The notes under the pieces are model-generated. The model did not search any database. It saw only the letters and a program-made list of their open reading frames with translations, and had not been told where the DNA came from. 22,667 nucleotides of DNA from NCBI GenBank assembly GCA_051010055.1, contig JBPCVY010000142.1, forward strand, positions 1 through 22,667. The letters are read 5' to 3'. How positions within the stretch are numbered: position 1 is the stretch's first letter; each line of letters begins with the position of its first letter. The stretch is from CAJQND01 sp051010055. Lineage in GTDB: Bacteria > Pseudomonadota > Alphaproteobacteria > Rhizobiales > CAJQND01. Position numbers and translations under genes: made by a program. This document shows positions 5,855 through 13,822 of the stretch, in pieces.

Positions 5855-6829
5855 ATGACGCGCAGAATTGAGATTTCGGAAACGGGCGGCCCGGAAGTCA
5901 TGAAAATGGTGGAGGGCGATGTTCCTGCGCCAGGTGCAGGCGAGGTGCAGATCCGCCATACGGCAATAGGGCTCAATTTCATCGATACTTATCATCGTAC
6001 CGGGCTTTACCCGGTGCCGTTGCCATCAGGCTTGGGCCTTGAGGCAGCCGGCGTGGTTGAAGCTGTGGGCGAGGGGGTGTCCGGCATATCCACCGGCGAC
6101 AGGTTGGCCTATGGCGCCGGGCCAATTGGGGCCTACTCCCAAGCCCGCAATATGCCGGCGAACAGGGTTTCGATGCTCCCAGACAATGTTTCAGATGAAG
6201 CCGCCGCCGCCATGATGCTTAAAGGCATGACTGTGCGCTATTTGTTGCAAGAAACCTATGAGGTGAAGCCGGGCGACACCATTTTGTTTCACGCAGCAGC
6301 TGGCGGGGTTGGGCTTATTGCCTGTCAGTGGGCGAAGGCGCTTGGGGCAACGGTTATTGGCACAACGGGCTCGGAAGAAAAGGCAAATCTTGCGCGCGAG
6401 AACGGCTGCGATCACATCATCAATTATCAGACCGAAAATGTTGCAGAGCGGGTGCGTGAAATCACCGGTGGGGCAGGGGTTCCGGTTGTTTATGACGGGG
6501 TTGGCGCAGCAACGGTTGACGCCTCGCTCGACAGCCTCGCCCCGCGTGGGCTTTTGGCAAGCTTTGGCAATGCTTCCGGCCCGGTGGTTGATTTTGATCT
6601 TGGGAAACTCTCCGCCAAGGGCTCGCTATACATTACCCGCCCGACTTTGATGACCTATGTGGCATCTGATGAGGCATTGCAGGCAAATGCGGCAGACCTG
6701 ATGGAAATGGTGGGCAGCGGAAAAGTGAAAATTCCTGTCAACCAGACTTACGCCCTGGCTGATGTGCAATCTGCCCATCGCGATTTGGAATCGCGCAAGA
6801 CAACCGGGTCAACGGTTCTGATTCCTTGA
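5855..6829 (+). CDS. qorA: NADPH:quinone oxidoreductase, zinc-free MDR family (324 aa)
   Basis: A medium-chain reductase of the quinone oxidoreductase branch, which reduces quinones with NADPH in the cytoplasm. The N-terminal GroES-like domain (residues about 1-125) carries GLNFIDTYHRTGLYP and lacks the cysteine ligands of zinc alcohol dehydrogenases. The Rossmann fold has the nucleotide motif AAAGGVG at 147-153, followed by ALGATVIGTTGSEEK. The closing segment SRKTTGSTVLIP is typical of the family. Length matches E. coli QorA (327 aa). GGGAGG 4 nt upstream of the ATG supports the start. It lies immediately beyond the tRNA, is convergent with the protease gene (20 nt between stops) and appears to be a single-gene unit. 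Confidence 0.9.
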   Translation: MTRRIEISETGGPEVMKMVEGDVPAPGAGEVQIRHTAIGLNFIDTYHRTGLYPVPLPSGLGLEAAGVVEAVGEGVSGISTGDRLAYGAGPIGAYSQARNMPANRVSMLPDNVSDEAAAAMMLKGMTVRYLLQETYEVKPGDTILFHAAAGGVGLIACQWAKALGATVIGTTGSEEKANLARENGCDHIINYQTENVAERVREITGGAGVPVVYDGVGAATVDASLDSLAPRGLLASFGNASGPVVDFDLGKLSAKGSLYITRPTLMTYVASDEALQANAADLMEMVGSGKVKIPVNQTYALADVQSAHRDLESRKTTGSTVLIP

Positions 6830-6849
6830 CAAGAACAGGGATAGAGAAT

Positions 6850-7671
6850 TCAGGCCGGGCAGGTTTTGGTGCTGAAACCAGTGAGCGAGCGCCACTGCGG
6901 CGAGCATGAGGTTTTCTGGCAAACAAATCTGGCCAGTTCAGGCGCGGTTACCGCATGGGCAAGATCAAGATGGCGGCCACTGGCATCGGACAATGTGCTC
7001 ACCACCATGCCGGTAAGCTTGCCTGATTCGTCAAAAACAGGCCCGCCTGATTCGCCTTTCCGGGTCTGCAGCTTCAAAACCATGGCGTCAGGATAACCAT
7101 AACCCTGATAGGAAACAGGCCTCCCAAAGCTCATCGAGGATACCGATCCAATGCGCGCGGTGTCTCCGGTGGCGCGCGGTTTTCCAAGCGAGAATATTGC
7201 CTCGCCACGTTGCAGGCACGGCTGGCCGGTTGGTTGCACAACGGTGGCGTTGGCAATGCCTTTGAGTTTTATGAGGGCGGTATCTGTCGATTTTTTCACC
7301 GCGACGACGGAGCCAAGATAAGTTTTGCCATCCGGCCCCCGGGCCTCGACAATGTAACCCTTATCAACGGCAACGTGGCCGGCTGTTAACACGTATCCAC
7401 TTGGATCAATTAGGAAACCTGAGCCGGATGTCACAGATTCCGGAAGCTCTTCACGTGATAGCTTGTTCCGTTTGGCAGCTTTTGTGACCACAAGGGTAAC
7501 GTATGAAGGCCCGGTTTTCTCAAGGAGATTGTCGATGGATTTGCTGAGCACACCTGATGAGGTTGAGGCGGTCGGCGTCATGGTGACGTTGATCACGCGT
7601 GGCTCACCACCGGATGTAACGCATCCGCCGAGTACCAGCCCCGCAAAACTTATCGCCGCAAATTGCCTCAC
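6850..7671 (-). CDS. trypsin-like serine protease, predicted lipoprotein (273 aa)
   Basis: An S1-type (HtrA/DegP-like fold) protease. With GTG 7671 as start, the N-terminus is a short lipoprotein signal RQFAAISFAGLVLGGC with the lipobox LGGC and lipidated Cys17. The catalytic triad is visible as TAGH (His99), DTAL (Asp130) and GESGGP (Ser208). The oxyanion region and protease core span about 80-235. No PDZ domain follows, so it is not a full DegP. A paired-cysteine C-terminal tail is present. The GTG overlaps the TGA of the upstream sulfotransferase (GTGA at 7668-7671) with GGAGGG just before it, which decides this start over the longer frame at 7725. It is presumably anchored in the periplasm. 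Substrates are unknown. Confidence 0.85.
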   Translation of the reverse strand: MRQFAAISFAGLVLGGCVTSGGEPRVINVTMTPTASTSSGVLSKSIDNLLEKTGPSYVTLVVTKAAKRNKLSREELPESVTSGSGFLIDPSGYVLTAGHVAVDKGYIVEARGPDGKTYLGSVVAVKKSTDTALIKLKGIANATVVQPTGQPCLQRGEAIFSLGKPRATGDTARIGSVSSMSFGRPVSYQGYGYPDAMVLKLQTRKGESGGPVFDESGKLTGMVVSTLSDASGRHLDLAHAVTAPELARFVCQKTSCSPQWRSLTGFSTKTCPA

Positions 7672-9503
7672 GTCCCCTCCAGAGATGCCCTCAATGGCCC
7701 AAGTTCGTTTTCGTATCTTTTCCATTTGCCAACCGAGCCGGTGCTAATCGGCTGGCGCGCCTGCCAAGCGCTTGCTGTTGAAATTGATCGCTCTACCTTT
7801 TCAGGGTTAACGCATTTCTTGTCAAATTTAAGTCCGCAAAACTCAATAAATGCCCTTGCATGGGCTTCCGGTTCATTGACCAGCTTTTCATATTCCACAA
7901 TATGGATCGAATGAGGAGAATTCTCAACCCAGTGGTCTATTATTTGTTGGTGGGCCCGGTAAGCCTCACCAAGCGATTTTAGATCATAGGCGTAGCGTAA
8001 GCCTGAGCGGAAGTTTTGCTCATAACATGACAGGCAATTGTCCATCGGTTCGCGTTTGCAATAGATGAATTTCGCATTTGGCATGAGCCATCCTATCAGG
8101 CCGATATTTGCATAGTTGCCTGGCAGTTTGTCGGTGACAAATTTTGCGTCTTCCGCTTTGGAGAACATGTCGTCGTAGAGCAGCCGCCCATTTTCTGCGG
8201 CCCAACCTGCATCCTTCCCAGCGATAGATTCTGGGAACCCGGGCAGAGTGTTGATGAACTGGAGCATCATGTTCCGTTCACCGCCGGAATAAACTTCCGG
8301 GTAGGCAGCCAGAATGGTCTCTACAAGGGTTGTGCCTGAGCGCGGCATGCCGACAATGAATATGGGGCCGTTTCTGGGGTCTCCCTGGCCCTTCTTTGAG
8401 GCCATGAACTCTTTCGAAAACACACGCGCCAATTTGTCCATGGTTTCAAAATGGTGGGCTGCATTAAACGGTTTGGCTTCAAAGTAAATCTCATTAGCCT
8501 GTTTCAGCGCCTGGAATGCTTCGGCAGGGCTTTTTGATTTCAGAACGCTGTAGAGAGCGAAGTTCGCTTTGGCTCTCTTCTCAGGAAGTTCGGCCTTTTC
8601 TGCAATTTGCCGCAAGGCCAGTTCGTCTTCGGCTTTCAACTGTCTGGTAAGACCGAGTTTTTCATATGCTCCCGCATTGTCCGGCTTCAATTCCAGTGAT
8701 GCCCGGTAATGTTCCGCTGCTTGTTTGAATTCTCCGAGGCTGACAAAAACATTACCACTTACCAAATGGGCAATAGCCGGATCAGCGCCTGATTGCTGCA
8801 GCGTGTTTGCTAGCTCCAGCGCTTCTTCACCCCTTTCGGTGAAAATCAACGAATCGGCCCAGTCTGAAACATTCTTCGCGGTCATGCTTCCTAGACGGCT
8901 GGCATTGCGGAATTCCGTCGCCGCTTCTTCCCAACGCTCAAGGCTGTAAAAAAGGCCAGCGAGATTGATTGCGTTCAAGAAATTTGAAGGGTCAAGCTTG
9001 AGGGCATGGCGGGCACATTCAATTGCTTTGGCAGTTTCCCCCATGGAAAAACATATGAGCGCCTGGGCGCCAGCAATTGCCGGGTCTTTGGGGGCGAGTT
9101 CTGCAGCTTTGGAGATATGTATAGCCGCTTCATCCAACTCACCGGTATTGCGCTTTGTTTCAGCCAGCAAATAAAGCGCATCAGCGTCAGAAAATCCGGT
9201 GAGCGCGCAGGCTTTCTCAAATTGCTCTGCCGCTTCGGAAAACCGGTTTTCCATCCGGAAAATTTCGCCCAAATTCACGTAAACATCCGGATTCTTCGGC
9301 GCCAGTTTCTCTGCCTTCAAAAGAAGTTTGTGCGCATTTGCAGGAAAGCCTTGCTGTGCTTCCAGAATTGCGAACTCCATTATAATCAATGGGTCGGACC
9401 GTTTCCCAAGAGCGGCTTTATAGGCTTTGCGGGCAGCGCCCAATTTACCACCGCGGCCAAGCGCGCGGGCCTTTTCAAGCGGATTTGCATAAGGCGGAGA
9501 CAT
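7668..9503 (-). CDS. tetratricopeptide-repeat sulfotransferase (611 aa)
   Basis: The N-terminal half (residues about 1-300) is a series of TPR helices (AAEQFEKAC, AAIHISKAAELAPKD, AIECARHALKLDPSN, QAAEHYRASLELKPD). The C-terminal half (about 378-600) is a PAPS-dependent sulfotransferase. The 5'-phosphosulfate loop is IFIVGMPRSGTTL (381-393), the 3'-phosphate region is FIYCKREPMDNCLSCYEQNF (479-498) and the C-terminal motif is GKWKRYENEL. This two-domain layout is common in alphaproteobacteria. The acceptor molecule is unknown, perhaps a polysaccharide, lipid or protein. AGAAAG precedes the ATG. The stop overlaps the GTG of the lipoprotein protease, so the two are co-translated. It is divergent from the OmpA operon across 276 nt. 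Confidence 0.9.
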   Translation of the reverse strand: MSPPYANPLEKARALGRGGKLGAARKAYKAALGKRSDPLIIMEFAILEAQQGFPANAHKLLLKAEKLAPKNPDVYVNLGEIFRMENRFSEAAEQFEKACALTGFSDADALYLLAETKRNTGELDEAAIHISKAAELAPKDPAIAGAQALICFSMGETAKAIECARHALKLDPSNFLNAINLAGLFYSLERWEEAATEFRNASRLGSMTAKNVSDWADSLIFTERGEEALELANTLQQSGADPAIAHLVSGNVFVSLGEFKQAAEHYRASLELKPDNAGAYEKLGLTRQLKAEDELALRQIAEKAELPEKRAKANFALYSVLKSKSPAEAFQALKQANEIYFEAKPFNAAHHFETMDKLARVFSKEFMASKKGQGDPRNGPIFIVGMPRSGTTLVETILAAYPEVYSGGERNMMLQFINTLPGFPESIAGKDAGWAAENGRLLYDDMFSKAEDAKFVTDKLPGNYANIGLIGWLMPNAKFIYCKREPMDNCLSCYEQNFRSGLRYAYDLKSLGEAYRAHQQIIDHWVENSPHSIHIVEYEKLVNEPEAHARAFIEFCGLKFDKKCVNPEKVERSISTASAWQARQPISTGSVGKWKRYENELGPLRASLEGT

Positions 9504-9779
9504 AACTGGACTTTCTACTCACTTTGTCCAAAATTTTGCGGCATCTTGCCGGGAACGGCTGAGAAATCAAGCCAGTAAATCACACAAATCCAGCTAATTT
9601 TGGCAGCAATGGTATTCCGCGTGCTTCTGTAAGGGCCGAACAGAGAAAATTGAATTGACCTGCGGGCGGGTTGATTTGATTTTCCCGGCCTGTTTTTCCA
9701 TGATTGGGTGGTGGGGCTAAATTGATTCTGTTAGCGGCTGGGGCGCCAGTGCTCAATTGCGCTCGAAGCTGATGAACAC
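9504..9779. promoter_or_regulatory. divergent control region, sulfotransferase / OmpA operon
   Basis: 276 nt between divergently read genes, so it should hold both promoters. I cannot point to clear -35/-10 boxes or an operator. The TTG- and GGT-rich stretch at about 9660-9720 shows no repeat. Confidence 0.35.
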
Positions 9780-12062
9780 ATGGACGGGCTATTGCCGGAA
9801 ACTAAAGACAAGTCATCTGATGCTGACCGGCAGGGAGTGTTGAGCCGGTTCAAAATCCCGCTCGGCTGGCTATGGCCTGTTACCGGTTTTCTGGCAGTTT
9901 GTGTTCTGTCATGGTTGATCAACGTTACGAGCGGCCATTGGGCCAAGAAAATTGAGCGCCGTGTTGCAGAAAATGCCGGCGCAGCATCTGTCTTTGGTCA
10001 GGTGGTTGTGAAGGGCCGCGATGTGGAACTCCATGGCACGGTGCCCAACGAAGAGGTGCGCGGTGAACTTGAAGCTGCAGCGCGGAAGACAGACGGCGTG
10101 CGGACAGTTACCAGCAAACTTGAGATTGCGCCGGTTGGATCGGAAAACCCGCAAACCAGGCGCCTACCGGAAAGGCCCGTTTTTCCGCCAACTGTGTCCG
10201 CATACGCCGGTGCGGATCGCAGGCCGGTCATCAGCGGCACCTGGCCCCATGAAAGCGGTGGCAAGCTTGAAGTTGAGCTGGCTGGAAAGTCTTACAGACA
10301 CGGCGAAAACCGCGCGCTTGAGGTCAAGGGCGACCGTTTTGCCCTGCGCCCCGCTGATGAACTTTCTGATGGCACCTATGATGTGACTGTTCGGGTTATC
10401 GCGGGGGGGCGTATCCATAGCAACAAGACCCGTAATGAAGTGATGATTGATGCCAGCCCGCCGGAACCGCCCACCGTTGGTGTGAAAGTCGGCCTTGATC
10501 TGACCCCCACTGTTCGTGGCAGCTGGGACCGAAAGGATGCAACAAAGCTGGAAGTGAGCATTGCGGGGCGGGATTTCACGCTCGGTGAAAGCCCATCGCT
10601 GGTAAGCGATAAAGAAGGTAACTGGACATTGTCGCTGCAGCAGAAGCTGATACCCGGAATCTACGATGTCACAGTCGTTACCACCGACCGGTTTGGCAAC
10701 GCTTCAAAGGACGTATCAGAAAATGAACTGGTTATCGGCAATGTCGCAGACACGGTGCCGATGCTGCCGGTTGCCGAAGGCGCGGTGCGCCCTGTTGCGG
10801 CGGGCAAATGGGCCGAAGGTACAGGCCAGACACTGGAAGTCGTCCTCAATGGGGAAACTTACCGGCTTGGACGCGATGAGGAACTCACATCCGATGGCAG
10901 TGGTAATTGGTCGCTTGCGCCAGGGTTGGGCATAAATGATGGCGTCTACAACATCACGGTGCGCTCGGTAGACGAAACGGGCGGCGACCGGATTTTTGCC
11001 ACAACCCGCAAAATCGTCATCGACAACAGCTCGCCCTTGCCGCCGAAAATTGAGCCCTACATGGGATATTCCAGTCCGGCGCATATTTACGGCACCTGGG
11101 ATGAGAAAGAAGCGGCAAATCTGGTTGTCATTGTTGCCGGAAAACGGCTGGCGCTGGGTAATGACGAAGAACTGAGATCGACCGGGTTTGGACGCTGGAT
11201 TGTTGATTTGCAAACCCCGCTTGCAGCAGGGGTTTATGACGTTTCTGTGCTGACAAGCGATGAGACGGGAAATCTCTCGCGCGATCAGACCCGGGACGAG
11301 ATTGTGATCAAGTCTCCCGAAAAAGCGCAGTCGCCACCCTGGTATGCCATTTTGGAGGAAGGCCATGTGGAACTGCGCGGTACAATGCCGGAGAATGTGG
11401 CGCCGCAGCGTTTGTTCGACCATGCAGCGGCCAGTTTCCCGAAGCTTTCGATCAGTGACAGCGCGGTGCGCGGTATTTTGGAGGAGGGCGATGATTGGTA
11501 CAAGGTTGCAGCATTGGCGCTTGATCAGTTGAGGCGTCTCAACTCAGGAAGCGTGCGAGTTGAGGGCAAGGTTGTCCACGTAACCGGCGATGCCAAGGAT
11601 GAGGCAAGCATTTTACGGGTGGAGAGGGACCTCGAAATAAAACTACCCAAAGGGTTCTCTTCGCAAATCTCCCTGACCAAGGATGCCGGGCCAAGCCGGG
11701 AGGAATGTCAGGCAAGGTTTGATGAGGCGCTGGATGGGCGCAAGGTTAGGTTTGCGGACACCACAGCTGACTTTGCGCCGTCTTCCATTGGATTGCTCGA
11801 CAGACTGGCGAATATTGCGCTTTCCTGCCGCCGTCATCTCATCGAAATTTCGGGGCACACGGATTCAAGCGGGCCATTCAACGCAAACTTGAAGTTGAGC
11901 CGCCAGCGGGCGTTGGAAGTTTTGAAACATTTTGCCAGAAAACACCCGGAAAGCTTGTCCCTGACATCGGTGGGGTTTGGTGAAACAAGGCCCGTTGCAT
12001 CTAACAAAACGCGTGCGGGACGTTACAGAAACAAGCGGATTGAAATTAGGGTTTTACCCTGA
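9780..12062 (+). CDS. inner-membrane-anchored BON / Ig-like / OmpA-domain envelope protein (760 aa)
   Basis: Domain order: one membrane helix at about 27-48 (no cleavage site), a BON domain at about 57-115 (VVVKGRDVELHGTVPNEE), four related Ig-like modules (about 148-232, 242-325, 336-420, 433-515), a second BON-like region (about 520-635, again HVELRGTMPE), and a C-terminal OmpA/MotB peptidoglycan-binding domain (about 655-760). The OmpA motif is HTDSSGPFNANLKLSRQRA, with the expected Asp and Arg for diaminopimelate binding. Each Ig module repeats a GxW ... G-Y-D/N-V/I-T/S-V pattern. It likely spans the periplasm, tethered to the inner membrane and to peptidoglycan. The overall plan recalls mycobacterial ArfA (TM, BON, OmpA). 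The gene heads an operon with the microprotein at 12090 and the HhH protein at 12226. Confidence 0.85.
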   Translation: MDGLLPETKDKSSDADRQGVLSRFKIPLGWLWPVTGFLAVCVLSWLINVTSGHWAKKIERRVAENAGAASVFGQVVVKGRDVELHGTVPNEEVRGELEAAARKTDGVRTVTSKLEIAPVGSENPQTRRLPERPVFPPTVSAYAGADRRPVISGTWPHESGGKLEVELAGKSYRHGENRALEVKGDRFALRPADELSDGTYDVTVRVIAGGRIHSNKTRNEVMIDASPPEPPTVGVKVGLDLTPTVRGSWDRKDATKLEVSIAGRDFTLGESPSLVSDKEGNWTLSLQQKLIPGIYDVTVVTTDRFGNASKDVSENELVIGNVADTVPMLPVAEGAVRPVAAGKWAEGTGQTLEVVLNGETYRLGRDEELTSDGSGNWSLAPGLGINDGVYNITVRSVDETGGDRIFATTRKIVIDNSSPLPPKIEPYMGYSSPAHIYGTWDEKEAANLVVIVAGKRLALGNDEELRSTGFGRWIVDLQTPLAAGVYDVSVLTSDETGNLSRDQTRDEIVIKSPEKAQSPPWYAILEEGHVELRGTMPENVAPQRLFDHAAASFPKLSISDSAVRGILEEGDDWYKVAALALDQLRRLNSGSVRVEGKVVHVTGDAKDEASILRVERDLEIKLPKGFSSQISLTKDAGPSREECQARFDEALDGRKVRFADTTADFAPSSIGLLDRLANIALSCRRHLIEISGHTDSSGPFNANLKLSRQRALEVLKHFARKHPESLSLTSVGFGETRPVASNKTRAGRYRNKRIEIRVLP

Positions 12063-12089
12063 AAAACAACATAATAAGCTGGAAATATT

Positions 12090-12212
12090 ATGTTTAACAT
12101 GAATGAAATTGAAGCCTATGCAGTCGACATTGGCTTTTGGCTTTTTCTTGCATTTGTGCTGGGGGTGACGACCGGCTGGTTTTATGCCCGCCCAAGGGGA
12201 TGGCGGCGGTAA
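12090..12212 (+). CDS. 40-aa single-helix membrane microprotein
   Basis: A short ORF between the OmpA and HhH genes: MFNMNEIEAYAVDIGFWLFL... Residues about 15-32 (GFWLFLAFVLGVTTGWFYA) form one hydrophobic membrane helix, followed by a positively charged tail (RPRGWRR). By the positive-inside rule the C-terminus would be cytoplasmic. A weak GGA ribosome site precedes the ATG. It starts 28 nt after the OmpA stop and ends 14 nt before the next ATG, so it sits in a single operon. Aromatic and Gly spacing within the helix suggests it packs against another membrane protein, plausibly one of its two neighbours. No family is recognised. Confidence 0.65.
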   Translation: MFNMNEIEAYAVDIGFWLFLAFVLGVTTGWFYARPRGWRR

Positions 12213-12225
12213 TCCGGGAAACACT

Positions 12226-12756
12226 ATGAGCGACCTGATCTTCGAACATATCACTCTGCTTTTCCTGACGTTCCTGATTGGGATAGCTGCCGGATTTATT
12301 GCAAAGCTGCTCTTCCGGCAAAAGCGCCAGCGTCAGGAGCCGATCTTGCCTGAGAAAGAAGAGGCGTTTGAGGCTGCCGAAGCAGATGACGGGATTGACG
12401 AGGCAGAATTCCAACCCGAAGAAACCGCCAAAGCCGGAGACGAGGCGTCAGAAGAAGAGTTTGAGTATGAGACCGAAGCATTTGGCCTGGAGGAGCCACG
12501 AAGTGGCAAAAGTGATAACCTGACGAAAATCAGGGGTATTGGCGCCAAAACCCAGGAATTACTGAACGAATTGGGCGTTTTTCATTTTGACCAGATTGCC
12601 GGATGGTCTGCTGTTGAGGTGACGGCCGTTGATGAAATGCTCCCGTTCAGAGGGCAAATTGAGCGCGGCAACTGGGTGGGGCAGGCCAAGGAACTTGCAG
12701 GGATAGCCCCCGAAGTTGATAACGATAAGTCTGAGCCGGAAGAGGAGAAAGGCTGA
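12226..12756 (+). CDS. membrane-anchored acidic protein with C-terminal helix-hairpin-helix domain (176 aa)
   Basis: The start is ATG 12226 (MSDLIFEHITLLFL), with GGGAA about 7 nt upstream; the open frame from 12184 would overlap the microprotein. Residues about 8-29 are one membrane helix, then RQKRQR, then a strongly acidic disordered linker (about 37-95, Glu/Asp-rich). The C-terminal domain (about 98-158) contains LTKIRGIGAKTQELLNELGVFHFDQIAGWS and later FRGQIERGNWVGQAKELAG. That pattern is the alphaproteobacterial COG3743-type helix-hairpin-helix (flap-endonuclease-like) module, also seen fused to other proteins such as NuoE or L21. It could bind DNA or a protein partner. It is the last gene of the OmpA operon and converges with the hydrolase at 12763. 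Confidence 0.8.
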   Translation: MSDLIFEHITLLFLTFLIGIAAGFIAKLLFRQKRQRQEPILPEKEEAFEAAEADDGIDEAEFQPEETAKAGDEASEEEFEYETEAFGLEEPRSGKSDNLTKIRGIGAKTQELLNELGVFHFDQIAGWSAVEVTAVDEMLPFRGQIERGNWVGQAKELAGIAPEVDNDKSEPEEEKG

Positions 12757-12762
12757 GCTTTA

Positions 12763-13713
12763 TCAGCGGTGAGCAGCATCAGTCTGAACCAATAGCGCGG
12801 CAATCGCCTCCAATGCTTCCAGTTCATCAAGGAACGGCACGTGACCACGGTCATTGATCGTCACAGCCAGCAAATCCGGCTTAACCTGCTTCATTTTCTC
12901 AACGGTGCGCGCTTCCAGAATGTCGGAATGTTCACCACGGATGACCAAAACCGGGCGGTTGGTCAACGCCTTGAATTGCGGCCATAAAGTTGGCATTTCG
13001 CTGGTGGTGAGCTCATCATGGCTGGCAAACGTTTTGCGCAGGTTCTTGTCGTAGTCACCCAGAGGTTTGCCGTTTTTTTCGATGTAGGTCCGCTTGGCCC
13101 ATTGCAGCCATTCATCTTCGGTAAGGGAATCAAATCCCCGGTTTATCGATTGCATCAGATAAACCGCATCGTCCCAGTCATCAGGCTTTGGAGTGACGCC
13201 CAGATAGCCGTGAATGCGCAGCAGGCCCTGCGGATTAATCTCAGGACCAATGTCATTCAAAATAACCGCGCGCACTGCCGCGGGGCGGGTAGCCGCCATC
13301 ATCATGGCAATAATACCGCCGCGCGATGTGCCGGCGATGATTGCATCATGAACGCCAAGGGCTGCCATAATAGAAAATGTGTCGTCCATTTCCTGCAACG
13401 GGGTGTAGGTTGACCAGTCGCTGGCATATTCGGAACGGCCACGGCCGCGGGAATCGATGGAGATTACCCTGCGCCGGGGCGCCATGCGTGAGGCGAGTTC
13501 ATGAAAATCTCTAGAATTGCGCGAGAGTCCCGCAAGGCAAATAACAGGTGGCGCATCTGTTCCTGGCGCTGCGGCGTAGTCGCGGGCATATAATTTCAGG
13601 CCATCCTGCGCGGTTACATACACATTCTGCCACGGCGTTTGGGCCGGTTCCTTGCTCAGAAAGGCCTTATGGGGTTGTTCCGGCTCAGTTTCGGAAGGCG
13701 TGCGTTGATCCAT
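12763..13713 (-). CDS. alpha/beta hydrolase (316 aa)
   Basis: A classic alpha/beta hydrolase fold, cytoplasmic. The oxyanion segment is VICLAGLSRNSRDFHELASRMA (about 57-78), then DSRGRGRSEYA. The nucleophile elbow is AGTSRGG (Ser130). The acid is in RGEHSDIL (Asp264) and the base in NDRGHVPFLDE (His291). A short proline/glutamate-rich N-terminal tail precedes the core. The substrate cannot be read from the sequence; relatives are annotated as lactonases, esterases or haloperoxidase-like hydrolases. It stands alone, tail-to-tail with the HhH gene. No clear ribosome site is seen before ATG 13713, so the start is only moderately certain. Confidence 0.85.
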   Translation of the reverse strand: MDQRTPSETEPEQPHKAFLSKEPAQTPWQNVYVTAQDGLKLYARDYAAAPGTDAPPVICLAGLSRNSRDFHELASRMAPRRRVISIDSRGRGRSEYASDWSTYTPLQEMDDTFSIMAALGVHDAIIAGTSRGGIIAMMMAATRPAAVRAVILNDIGPEINPQGLLRIHGYLGVTPKPDDWDDAVYLMQSINRGFDSLTEDEWLQWAKRTYIEKNGKPLGDYDKNLRKTFASHDELTTSEMPTLWPQFKALTNRPVLVIRGEHSDILEARTVEKMKQVKPDLLAVTINDRGHVPFLDELEALEAIAALLVQTDAAHR

Positions 13714-13822
13714 GATGGTTACGCTGAATTCGTCTTTTTAATTGAAGTTGAGGCAACCTAACCCCTTTCTGCTCCTGAGGGAAGCATGGGAAGGGGCAAA
13801 GCCACCACCATCGTGGGAGAAT

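Noticed and set aside
5447..5995. Minus-strand ORF over the tRNA (182 aa)
   Set aside because: Reads straight through the tRNA-Ser gene and antisense to qorA; not protein-like.
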